Shown here piece after piece: positions 1 to 6,466 of a stretch of 8,867 bases of DNA; within the stretch, counting starts at the first letter, position 1; every line of letters starts with the position of its first letter. The notes under the pieces are model-generated. The model searched no databases. It saw nothing but the letters and a program-made list of their open reading frames with translations, and had not been told where the DNA came from. Source of the stretch: an uncultured Candidatus Saccharibacteria bacterium (lineage in GTDB: Bacteria; Patescibacteria; Saccharimonadia; Saccharimonadales; UBA10212); NCBI GenBank assembly GCA_946478715.1, contig CAMLDA010000016.1:1-8867 (forward strand), given 5' to 3'. A program made the translations under genes and the position numbers.

Positions 1-1
1 C

Positions 2-190
2 AACCCGGCTATAGCTTTAGGCAACCGGGCTTGGAGCTCGGCTTACGTCCTTGGCCCTCTGGTAGGCGGCCTGATTGGTGTTAACCTTTACACCTACTTC
101 TTTGATACGGTTCCGGCGGCCGCTTCCCGCGCCGCGGTTACGGTAACCCGCCGTACTGCCGCTAAGCGCCCCGCTGCCCGCCGCAAATAA
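2..190 (+). CDS. Aquaporin / MIP-family channel, 3' end only
   Basis: The visible 62 residues are the C-terminus of a MIP-family water or small-solute channel in the cytoplasmic membrane; the 5' part lies outside the window. The first visible codons read NPAIALGNRAW, the second NPA box (half-helix HE). They are followed by one last membrane helix (about residues 15-36, YVLGPLVGGLIGVNLYTYFF), the expected order for this fold. The residue after NPA, usually the Arg of the aromatic/Arg selectivity filter, is Ile here; some plant TIP channels have Val at this place. After the helix comes a tail of about 25 residues rich in Ala, Arg and Lys and ending in ARRK, longer and more basic than in typical bacterial AqpZ. 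The gene ends in TAA and is followed by a strong hairpin terminator. The family call is fairly sure; whether it carries water, glycerol or another solute cannot be told from this piece. Confidence 0.8.
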   Translation, partial: NPAIALGNRAWSSAYVLGPLVGGLIGVNLYTYFFDTVPAAASRAAVTVTRRTAAKRPAARRK

Positions 191-210
191 CAATAAAAAA
201 GCTCGACATA

Positions 211-244
211 AAACGGACCGGATTACCTTCCGGCCCGTTTTTTT
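211..244. terminator. Rho-independent terminator between convergent genes, probably bidirectional
   Basis: An 11-bp stem (arms 211-221 and 230-240) closes an 8-nt loop. On the plus strand it has one A·C mismatch and is followed by seven T, so it should stop the aquaporin transcript. Read on the minus strand the mismatch becomes a G·U pair and the stem is followed by TTTT, so it could also stop the helicase transcript. The helicase stop codon (223-225) lies in the loop, and the right arm encodes its last residues. Confidence 0.88.
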
Positions 245-3200
245 ATCAGATCGTCTTCAAATTTCTTTACGCCGGCGAGAGTTGCCTGGTAGCCGCTTAT
301 ATCGGGCAGCTCCAGGCTCATAATAGACTCCCATATGGATTTTGCCAGCTCAATCGTGCGGTTTACCTGTTCGGTATCATATTCCATTTCCAGGCGTACG
401 ATACGGCCCGTATCATCCGGTTCCACGAATTCTATAGCGGCTCTTTCCACGCGGTAATTCTTGTACCTTTCGGAATTCTCTACAAGAAGCTTATAGATTA
501 TCAGCTGCTGCTGGAAGAGATGCAGTTTGATAACGCCCGATTGCCAGCGGTGGTAGGCCCTGCCCGTCTTGTAGTCGGTTATATATAAGGTCCGTCTTTT
601 TTCATCTACGCTCAGGCGGTCGATTATACCGTTCAGGCGGACGCCTTCTACCGTCGGGTGTTCATTCTGGAAACTGTATTCGAATCTATCGCCCGCCTTT
701 AAGTCGACCCCCCGCTGGACCAGCCAGGCACGCAGGCTGTCGTGGCCACGGCGTCTAAGGTTTCCCGTTTCTTCATCCGGCAGATCGATGCGCGACAGCT
801 GGGCATCAAACGTCTCGAGCAATTGTTTTTCAACCGGCAGCCGCCCGTTACTTACAAAGTCCCTGCCGGCAAACCGCAGGGTATTATGCAAAGAAGTACC
901 GAATGCTTCACCGACGCTTGGTGCCTTGGGAAAGCGCATCAGGCATCTCATGAAAAAATCTTCGGGGCCATGATGGATGATATCTATGAAATTATTAAGG
1001 TCGGTAGCGCTCAGGCGATAATTTTGCAGCCGCGGCGCCAGCAGATCTTTAAGTGGGGCCTTTAGCGGCGGCAGGTGGCGCCTGGACCAGTAGTCGGCCG
1101 CGGCCTGGTGGCTTATGGCGTCAGATTCGTCTAAGGCTACCTGGGAAAAACGGGCCGGGAGGACCCGGGCGAAAAGCTTGCCCTGCTCATCCTCTTCGAT
1201 TTCCAGATACTTCAGATTCGTCAGTGAGCGGCCGGCCAGATCCTGGCGGTACGCGGTAATGTACAGCCTGGTCCGGGCCCTGGTGGCCGCTACGTAAAGC
1301 AGCCGCAGCCGCTCATCCTCGCTGGCGCCCTGGTAGCGGATGTATTCCAGGTTCGCCGGCAGGCTTAAACGGTAGCCCTGGTTCCGGCTGGTGCTTCCCC
1401 ATGCCTCGTCCAGCGCCGCTACAATGAAGACCGTCTGGAACTCCCGGCCCTTGGCGCCATAAGCCGTCAGAAGGCTGACGGAGTCCGCAGCCGCAAAATA
1501 AGGGCTGGTATTCAGAATATTTATACCGGCTGCCCGGTGTCCTTCTACGAATTCCACAAACGCTCTTAAGCCTTGCGGTCCGTCCTGCCCTGCCCTCCAG
1601 CCCGCCAGCCGTGAGCGCAGGATATTGAGCTCGCTTATCAATCGGCTGAAACTGATGGGATCGGCGCCGGCTTCTTCTTTGGAGAAATAATGCCCGTACA
1701 TCGGGCTGGTGATGGCAAGGTTCAAATCCGCTGTGTCCGGCAGGCCGATCAGAGCGTCCAGTTGCTGTTCAAGCGACGTCGTTGGCAGCAGCCGCGCCAG
1801 CCGGAGGAAAAACTCGCCGATACCGCCCAGCGTCTCATCATTAAGGATTATCGATGTCCACGGCTCGCCTGTCTGGCGCGATTGCCAGCCGATGCTCCAG
1901 ATCTTTTCGGTGGGTATGTTCCAAAAATCGTAACTCAAAACCTCCAGCCAGAGCGAATTAGCCAGCGGCTCACGACTCTCGGCCAGCGCTAATACCAGCC
2001 GGCTCATCTGTTCCAGCTGATGCACCAGCGGCTCATCCAGGATGTTTTCCCGCCGTTCGTAGCTGACAGGGATCTTCCTGCTGGCAAGATACGGCAGGAG
2101 CGGTTCAAGATACCTGTGTTTAGGAGCCAGTACGGCGATACCGTTCGGCTCGGCGCCTTGCTTTATAAGGTTGCTGATCTCTTGGGCCACCCATTCGTAT
2201 TGGGCGGCGTCGCTTTTGAACTGGCGCATAGCGATGAGAGGCTTCTCGGGGAATTCTTTGCCGGCGGCCACTAACCGTTTTTCGATTACCGGAAGCTGCC
2301 GGTGAAGCCGGCTCTGGATCTGTTCGGCTATATTGCGGCCGGTGTCTATCAGCTCCTGGTGTGAACGGTAATTATCCTTAAGGCTGATGACTTTGACGTC
2401 GCGGTAGTGGCGGATGAAAGTCGCCATATTGGCGTGGTCCGCTCCTTGGAAAGCGTAGATAGCCTGGTCATCGTCGCCTACCGCCAGCACGTTCGGGCGG
2501 CCTTCGTGTACCGGGTGGTCCGTCAATAGCTCTACCAGCCTGAACTGCGCCGGATTCGTATCCTGGAATTCATCCAGCATAATGTAGCTGTATCTCTCAG
2601 CCAGGCTGAACCTTAAGTCAGGGTTTGCTTCTAAAAGGCCGATAGCGCGCAGGATCATATCGTCATAATCATATTGGCGGCGCTCCTTAAGGGACTTCTG
2701 GTATTGGCGGTAAATTGCCGCGCCCGCCTTTAGCCGCCGGTTCAGGCGCTCTCCGTCGATGATGGAGTTGCCTTCGCTGTCTTTCGCCATCCAGCGGCGC
2801 TTCCATTCCGTCAGCTGGCTGGTCTTTCCTGTTTGGTTGAAATGTTCGATGGCAACTTCAAGTTCGCCCTGCGCGTAACGGCCCAGCGAGGTAACGTTAT
2901 GGGGCAGATTACCGTTGCCGGATGAGGAAAGAAAAGTCAGCATTTCTTCAAAGACTGGGACGCTCTTTTTGCTTACGGCGGAAAGCTTGCCCAGCAGAGG
3001 CTTGCAGGCTTTATTAACCGCATTGATGAACTTAATATTGCTGTCGGCGATGTCATCTATATCTTCGGGCGACAGCAGAGCCCGCTTTGATTCGCTTATG
3101 AAACTTTTTATATCGCCTATATAACTGTCGGCGAACTTCAGTGGGTTTGAGTACGGCAGCTTGGCTATGATTTCACGCAGTAAGGAGTCCGAACCCAGGT

Positions 3201-3546
3201 CCTCGATGAGGGTCAGCTCCGCGCCTTCAAAATATTCGGGATAACGGCGGAATATTTCCCCGCCGAACGCATGATAGGTGCTCAGCTGCACGTCATAAGC
3301 GGCTTTGCCGATCAAGCGGTTAAGCCGTTCACGCATAGCCTGGACTCCGGCCTCGGTAAACGTCAGTAATAAGACAGCTTCCGCGGGGGTATCCGTATTC
3401 TGCAGGATATATCCTACCCTGGTGCCTATAAGCTGGGTTTTGCCGGTCCCGGGCCCGGCAATCACCATCACCGGCCCGTCAATGGTTTCAACGGCCTCAC
3501 GCTGCTCCCGGTTAAGGCTTTTTAATGCCGCCTCATATCTGTCCAC
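223..3546 (-). CDS. UvrD/PcrA-type (SF1A) DNA helicase fused to a RecB-like PD-(D/E)XK nuclease domain
   Basis: A 1107-residue ATP-driven 3'-5' DNA translocase/helicase with a C-terminal nuclease domain, probably acting in double-strand-break end processing or repair in the cytoplasm. Helicase motifs in order: Q motif LNREQREAV (11-19), Walker A GPGTGKT (31-37), motif Ia LLTFTEAGVQAMRERL (60-75), motif II DEFQDT (325-330), motif III VGDDDQAIYAFQGA (356-369), motif IV DNYRSH (391-396), motif V TAYGAKGREF (694-703; the usual His is Tyr and the usual Leu is Arg), motif VI LLYVAATRAR (749-758). The nuclease has LSATDLNNF (845-853), H887, D976 in GIIDRL, D991 and K993 in DYKTG, and a QQQ...Y helix (1012-1018). 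The four Cys of AddB/AdnB-type Fe-S nuclease domains are absent. The start is GTG, 11 residues before the Q motif; no Shine-Dalgarno is seen, but a -10 element sits 7 nt upstream. No partner subunit is in the window, so AddA/AdnB-like assignment stays open. Confidence 0.9.
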   Translation of the reverse strand: MDRYEAALKSLNREQREAVETIDGPVMVIAGPGTGKTQLIGTRVGYILQNTDTPAEAVLLLTFTEAGVQAMRERLNRLIGKAAYDVQLSTYHAFGGEIFRRYPEYFEGAELTLIEDLGSDSLLREIIAKLPYSNPLKFADSYIGDIKSFISESKRALLSPEDIDDIADSNIKFINAVNKACKPLLGKLSAVSKKSVPVFEEMLTFLSSSGNGNLPHNVTSLGRYAQGELEVAIEHFNQTGKTSQLTEWKRRWMAKDSEGNSIIDGERLNRRLKAGAAIYRQYQKSLKERRQYDYDDMILRAIGLLEANPDLRFSLAERYSYIMLDEFQDTNPAQFRLVELLTDHPVHEGRPNVLAVGDDDQAIYAFQGADHANMATFIRHYRDVKVISLKDNYRSHQELIDTGRNIAEQIQSRLHRQLPVIEKRLVAAGKEFPEKPLIAMRQFKSDAAQYEWVAQEISNLIKQGAEPNGIAVLAPKHRYLEPLLPYLASRKIPVSYERRENILDEPLVHQLEQMSRLVLALAESREPLANSLWLEVLSYDFWNIPTEKIWSIGWQSRQTGEPWTSIILNDETLGGIGEFFLRLARLLPTTSLEQQLDALIGLPDTADLNLAITSPMYGHYFSKEEAGADPISFSRLISELNILRSRLAGWRAGQDGPQGLRAFVEFVEGHRAAGINILNTSPYFAAADSVSLLTAYGAKGREFQTVFIVAALDEAWGSTSRNQGYRLSLPANLEYIRYQGASEDERLRLLYVAATRARTRLYITAYRQDLAGRSLTNLKYLEIEEDEQGKLFARVLPARFSQVALDESDAISHQAAADYWSRRHLPPLKAPLKDLLAPRLQNYRLSATDLNNFIDIIHHGPEDFFMRCLMRFPKAPSVGEAFGTSLHNTLRFAGRDFVSNGRLPVEKQLLETFDAQLSRIDLPDEETGNLRRRGHDSLRAWLVQRGVDLKAGDRFEYSFQNEHPTVEGVRLNGIIDRLSVDEKRRTLYITDYKTGRAYHRWQSGVIKLHLFQQQLIIYKLLVENSERYKNYRVERAAIEFVEPDDTGRIVRLEMEYDTEQVNRTIELAKSIWESIMSLELPDISGYQATLAGVKKFEDDLIKKRAGR

Positions 3547-3553
3547 AGATATG

Positions 3554-3562
3554 ATTATCGCA
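3554..3562 (-). promoter_or_regulatory. Candidate extended -10 promoter of the helicase gene
   Basis: The minus strand reads TGC-GATAAT, an extended -10 (TGn plus a hexamer one base from TATAAT), ending 7 nt before the GTG start. Transcription would begin at about the start codon, giving a leaderless mRNA. No -35 box is evident. It lies in the 24-nt gap after the preceding gene, so read-through from that gene is also possible. Confidence 0.45.
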
Positions 3563-3570
3563 CAAACGGA

Positions 3571-4119
3571 TCAGCGGACACGAAGAGCCGGCAGCAGGAG
3601 CAGCAGATAGCTCCAGGCCAGGCTGGCCAGCCAGGCTGCCAGCGCTATCCATGTATAAACGGAAATCCTTTCCTCGTATGGCTTCAGGGACTGGCCGGTA
3701 ATTACAAAACCGCCGCCGTTATCTGAGTTGTATGCCATGACGCGGGTAGCCAGCCGCACGCCGGGCGACGGCTCCCAGGTAAAATGGTCAGTCCCGTGCT
3801 GTTTGGTAAAGGAAAACACCCCTTTTGGAGGCAGCGGTGTCTGGCCGTCAAGGGTAGCCGAACTGGCAAGGACGTGTTCGGTATCATCCGTGATAATCGT
3901 GAACGAGGATGCTTCGTCGCGCAGGTTCGTCTTTATGGCCGGAATCACATCCTTGGCGCTGGAATTGGCCTGCAGCTCCTGCCTGGCCGTCTGGGCGGCC
4001 GAAAGCGGCAAGTCGTCCGCGCTTAAGCGGGTAGCCTGCTGGGTCATGGCGTAGGCGCCGCCTAATACCAGGGTGGTCACTCCCGCTAGCGCCAGCCACA
4101 ACCGCAGTGGTTTAGTCAT
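3571..4119 (-). CDS. Two-pass membrane protein with extracytoplasmic sensor-like domain, no kinase
   Basis: A 182-residue protein whose function I cannot name. An N-terminal signal anchor (about 5-25, LRLWLALAGVTTLVLGGAYA) and a C-terminal membrane helix (about 155-177) flank some 130 residues that would lie outside the membrane. This middle part, with SSFTIITDDTEHVLASSATL (71-90), a Pro-rich turn near PLPPKG (95-100), GVRLATRVMAY (120-130) and GGFVITGQSLKPYEERI (136-152), looks like the PAS/Cache-type sensor region that precedes HAMP or kinase modules in histidine kinases. Here the chain ends four residues after the second helix (ALRVR). I chose the ATG at 4119 because it starts directly before the signal anchor and lies 6 nt after a -10 element; the longer frame from 4206 would overlap folA by 56 nt. 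It sits between folA and the helicase on the same strand. The sensor-like reading is an inference from sequence texture. Confidence 0.72.
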   Translation of the reverse strand: MTKPLRLWLALAGVTTLVLGGAYAMTQQATRLSADDLPLSAAQTARQELQANSSAKDVIPAIKTNLRDEASSFTIITDDTEHVLASSATLDGQTPLPPKGVFSFTKQHGTDHFTWEPSPGVRLATRVMAYNSDNGGGFVITGQSLKPYEERISVYTWIALAAWLASLAWSYLLLLLPALRVR

Positions 4120-4125
4120 AAGTGT

Positions 4126-4134
4126 ATTGTACCA
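4126..4134 (-). promoter_or_regulatory. Candidate extended -10 promoter of the two-pass membrane protein gene
   Basis: The minus strand reads TGG-TACAAT, an extended -10 ending 6 nt before the ATG, in the 31-nt gap after the folA stop codon. The predicted transcription start falls on or next to the ATG. No -35 box and no Shine-Dalgarno are seen. A T6 run at 4143-4148 precedes it without a convincing hairpin, so it is not clearly a folA terminator. Confidence 0.5.
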
Positions 4135-4150
4135 AAGCGGCCAAAAAACG

Positions 4151-4669
4151 CTATATCCGGTGCCATTCCTGGAATTCAAAATCAAATGGGCGGTCCGGTA
4201 CCTCATCCTTCTTATAAAATTCGCTATGGACCAGCTTCCAGCCGCCGGGGTCGAATTTAAAGAACTTGTCGCCGTCAGCGACTACCGTATGAACCCGAGT
4301 AAGGTAGACATTTTCTGCCAGCGGCAGCGCTTCGTTCAGCAGCTGCTCGCCGCCGATAACGAATACCTCCGGCGACTCTTTGACTGCCGGCAGGTCCAAG
4401 GCGTCTTTTAACGACGAGGCGACCACGCCGCCTTCAGGAACCTTATAGGAGGGATTGCGGCTGACAATCACATTCAGCCTTCCCGGCAGCAGCCTGGGCT
4501 TTGCTTTATAAGTCTTGGGGGCTTCATATGTAACACGACCCATTATCACCGGCTTGCCAAAAGTAATCCGCTTGAAAATAGCCTGGTCGCCGCGGACGAA
4601 CCAGGGCACTACTCCTTTGCGGCCGATAACGTCATTATCAGATACGGCGACAATCAGCGAAACTCCCAT
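4151..4669 (-). CDS. folA: Dihydrofolate reductase
   Basis: This cytoplasmic enzyme reduces dihydrofolate to tetrahydrofolate with NADPH, supporting thymidylate and purine synthesis. The 172 residues align along their whole length with E. coli FolA (159 aa): SLIVAVSDNDVIGRKGVVPW (4-23) covers the first strand and the Met20-type loop. D28 is at the catalytic carboxylate position, followed by the FKR helix. GKPVIMGRVTYEA (38-50) is the cofactor-binding segment, LPGRLNVIVS (61-70) follows, and VFVIGGEQLL (102-111) holds the Gly-Gly NADPH site before YLTRV (122-126). A short insertion (PKTYKAKPRL, 51-60) and a longer C-terminal hairpin explain the extra length. The ATG is supported by family alignment and by a -10 hexamer 9 nt upstream; there is no Shine-Dalgarno. 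It is the first gene of the minus-strand block and is divergent from the flavoprotein gene. Confidence 0.95.
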   Translation of the reverse strand: MGVSLIVAVSDNDVIGRKGVVPWFVRGDQAIFKRITFGKPVIMGRVTYEAPKTYKAKPRLLPGRLNVIVSRNPSYKVPEGGVVASSLKDALDLPAVKESPEVFVIGGEQLLNEALPLAENVYLTRVHTVVADGDKFFKFDPGGWKLVHSEFYKKDEVPDRPFDFEFQEWHRI

Positions 4670-4678
4670 AGCGGTTCA

Positions 4679-4687
4679 ATCATAGCA
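4679..4687 (-). promoter_or_regulatory. Candidate extended -10 promoter of folA
   Basis: The minus strand reads TGC-TATGAT (one base from TATAAT, with TGn), ending 9 nt before the folA ATG. The start of transcription would leave a leader of only a few nucleotides. No -35 consensus is found at 16-18 nt spacing; that place is taken by the inverted repeat at 4703-4715. Confidence 0.55.
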
Positions 4688-4702
4688 AATCAGGCTGCCA
4701 TG

Positions 4703-4715
4703 CGCTTGCTAAGCG
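4703..4715. promoter_or_regulatory. 13-bp inverted repeat in the divergent folA/flavoprotein promoter region (possible operator)
   Basis: CGCTT-GCT-AAGCG is a perfect 5+3+5 inverted repeat near the middle of the 73-bp divergent gap. It lies at the -35 position of the proposed folA promoter and just upstream of the proposed flavoprotein promoter, where a dimeric regulator could act on both. The arms are short and a chance origin is possible. Confidence 0.3.
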
Positions 4716-4723
4716 GTTTTTAC

Positions 4724-4729
4724 TACAGT
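4724..4729 (+). promoter_or_regulatory. Weak candidate -10 hexamer for the FAD-linked dehydrogenase gene
   Basis: TACAGT matches TATAAT at four of six positions and ends 13 nt before the ATG at 4743, so the leader would be about 7 nt. No TGn extension or clear -35 is present. AAGAG at 4736-4740 resembles a Shine-Dalgarno but is only 2 nt from the ATG, closer than usual. Confidence 0.3.
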
Positions 4730-4742
4730 AAGCTTAAGAGTA

Positions 4743-6413
4743 ATGGACGCTTTTTACCGAAGCTTGAAACAGAAAGGCTTCGAAGGCGATATAGACGATT
4801 CGGAAGAATCGCGTCAGCTGTTCAGCCATGACGCTTCGCTATTCGAACTGGTGCCCAAAGTCGTAGTCGCCCCAAAAAATACCAGGGACCTGGAGCGCTT
4901 AGTTGACGCCGTTAACGAATGCCGAGGCGAAATACCGGATCTAAGCCTTACCGGCCGGGGCGCCGGGACGGATATGTCCGGCGGGGCCATCAGCGAATCC
5001 GTAATCGTTGATTTCCGCAAATATTTCACCAAGGTCGAATCAGTCAGCGAGTTCGCCGCCCACGTCCAGCCCGGTGTCCTGTACCGCGATTTCGAAGCGA
5101 AGACACTGAAGCATCGCGCGCTGATGCCCACCTACCCCGCCAGCCGGGATATGGCCAGTGTCGGCGGCATGGTCAACAACAATTCCGGCGGCGAAAAATC
5201 CCTTCAGTACGGTAAGACCCAGGATTTTGTGACCGAACTTAAAGTAGTCTTTTCTGACGGCATAGCCCGTTCCGTGCGCCCCCTGAGCCGGGCCGAACTC
5301 GATAAAAAGATGAAACAGAAAGACTTTGAGGGGCAAGTCTATAAGAAGCTTTTCCATCTGATAGACGATAATTACGACCTTATAAAGAAAGCCAAGCCCC
5401 ATGTGTCCAAGAACTCGGCCGGGTATTACCTTTGGGACGTGTGGGACCGGGAGACCGGCGTATTCGACCTTACACAGCTTATCTGTGGCGCCCAGGGCAC
5501 CCTGGGGCTGGTCAGCGATATCCATTTCAAACTTGTCCGCGCCCAGCCGCATTCCGGCCTGCTGGTGTTATTCCTGAAAGACATAGACGATTTGGGCGAG
5601 CTCATACCAAAGGTGCTGGAGGCAAAGCCGGCCACTTTTGAATCCTTCGATGACGCCACGATGTTTCTGGGCATCAGATTCATGCCCAGCTTCCATAAGA
5701 TGCTTGGCTGGCTGGGGGTTGTAAAACTGCTTTTAAGCTTCATATCCACCGGCTGGCACGTGAACGCCTGGCGGGGGATTCCAAAGCTCATCCTGATGGT
5801 CGAATTCAACGGCGAGACCGAAGAAGAAGTCCGCCGGAAAGTAAAAGGCCTGCACCGCGTTCTTAGCCGCCACCGGGCGCGCTATGAAATAAACGGCTTT
5901 GAAGAGGACGCCACCGAAGGCAAGAGCGAGAAGTTCTGGCTGATGCGCCGCTACAGCTTCCAGCTGCTAAGAAGCAAGGTCAAAGACAAGCATACCGCGC
6001 CGTTCATAGACGACTTTATCGTAAGACCGGAGTATCTGACCCAATTCCTGCCAAAGCTGCGCAAAATCATCAAAAAATATGGCCTGTTCGCGACAATCGC
6101 CGGCCATATGGGCGACGGGAACTTCCATGTCATACCGCTGATGAAGATAGAGAATCCGCCTGAGCGCGCCAAGCTGGAACCGGCAATGAAAGAGGTCAAT
6201 AAGCTGGTGCTTAAGTACGGCGGCTCGCTAACCGCCGAGCATAACGATGGGATGATCCGCGGTCCGTGGCTGACGCAGATGTACGGCCGCCGCGTAGTCG
6301 ACCTGTTCCGCCAGGCGAAACATATAATGGACCCGGCCGATATCTTTAACCCGCACAAGAAAGCCGACGCCGATTGGAGCTACTCTTCTTCCCATATCCG
6401 GGAAAAGTTTTGA
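4743..6413 (+). CDS. FAD-linked 2-hydroxyacid (D-lactate-like) dehydrogenase, GlcD/Dld family
   Basis: A 556-residue flavoprotein of the PCMH-type FAD family, probably oxidising D-lactate or another D-2-hydroxyacid and passing electrons to quinone or a carrier at the membrane. The FAD-binding part includes VVVAPKNTRDL (40-50), the pyrophosphate loop LTGRGAGTDMSGG (69-81), YPASRDMASVGGMVNNNSGG (131-150) with YGKTQDFV (156-163), and CGAQGTLGLVSDI (248-260). The C-terminal FAD-oxidase domain shows IDDFIVRPEYL (422-432), GHMGDGNFHVIPL (454-466) with H455 and H462, and GGSLTAEHNDGMIRGPWL (493-510), equivalent to the family's GEHGDG segment, then DPADIFNPHKK (530-540). The N-terminus and EHxDG type recall the FAD half of fused flavo/Fe-S enzymes such as YdiJ, but the Fe-S/CCG half is absent. 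No membrane helix or signal is evident. It faces the cyo operon, which suggests D-lactate to quinone to bo3 electron flow. The substrate is inferred, not shown. Confidence 0.87.
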   Translation: MDAFYRSLKQKGFEGDIDDSEESRQLFSHDASLFELVPKVVVAPKNTRDLERLVDAVNECRGEIPDLSLTGRGAGTDMSGGAISESVIVDFRKYFTKVESVSEFAAHVQPGVLYRDFEAKTLKHRALMPTYPASRDMASVGGMVNNNSGGEKSLQYGKTQDFVTELKVVFSDGIARSVRPLSRAELDKKMKQKDFEGQVYKKLFHLIDDNYDLIKKAKPHVSKNSAGYYLWDVWDRETGVFDLTQLICGAQGTLGLVSDIHFKLVRAQPHSGLLVLFLKDIDDLGELIPKVLEAKPATFESFDDATMFLGIRFMPSFHKMLGWLGVVKLLLSFISTGWHVNAWRGIPKLILMVEFNGETEEEVRRKVKGLHRVLSRHRARYEINGFEEDATEGKSEKFWLMRRYSFQLLRSKVKDKHTAPFIDDFIVRPEYLTQFLPKLRKIIKKYGLFATIAGHMGDGNFHVIPLMKIENPPERAKLEPAMKEVNKLVLKYGGSLTAEHNDGMIRGPWLTQMYGRRVVDLFRQAKHIMDPADIFNPHKKADADWSYSSSHIREKF

Positions 6414-6465
6414 AATCACTAACAGATGCGTGAAAATCTGTGAAATTTATGAAAAGCCTGTGAAA
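6411..6465. repeat. TGAAA repeats on a ~10-bp pitch in the convergent gap
   Basis: TGAAA occurs at 6411, 6431, 6441, 6450 and 6461; two copies sit within CTGTGAAA (6438 and 6458). The spacing is close to one or two helical turns, which can give intrinsic DNA bending. A 6-bp inverted repeat ACAGAT/ATCTGT (6422-6427, 6436-6441) lies inside it but has no T tract, so no canonical terminator is seen for either gene. The first copy overlaps the flavoprotein stop codon. Confidence 0.4.
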
Positions 6466-6466
6466 G

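Noticed and set aside
742..3124. Several plus-strand open frames inside the helicase gene
   Set aside because: They are antisense to continuous conserved helicase and nuclease motifs and show no protein-like features or ribosome sites.
3621..3632. Perfect 12-bp palindrome GGCTGGCCAGCC
   Set aside because: It is inside codons for an Ala/Leu/Trp-rich membrane helix, where repeated CCAG/CTGG is expected from codon use.
4143..4148. T6 run after the folA stop as a terminator
   Set aside because: I find no stable GC-rich stem directly before it; it more likely is spacer upstream of the next -10 element.
4120..4206. Longer N-terminus for the two-pass membrane protein
   Set aside because: It would overlap folA by 56 nt and place 29 extra residues before a normal signal anchor; the later ATG has its own -10 element.
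5040..5552. 170-residue open frame on the minus strand opposite the flavoprotein gene
   Set aside because: It lies wholly inside a gene with clear family motifs, has no recognisable domain or start signal, and is explained as a shadow frame of GC-rich coding DNA.
6422..6441. ACAGAT/ATCTGT hairpin as terminator of the flavoprotein gene
   Set aside because: The stem is only 6 bp, AT-rich, with an 8-nt loop and no T tract, so it is unlikely to terminate by itself.
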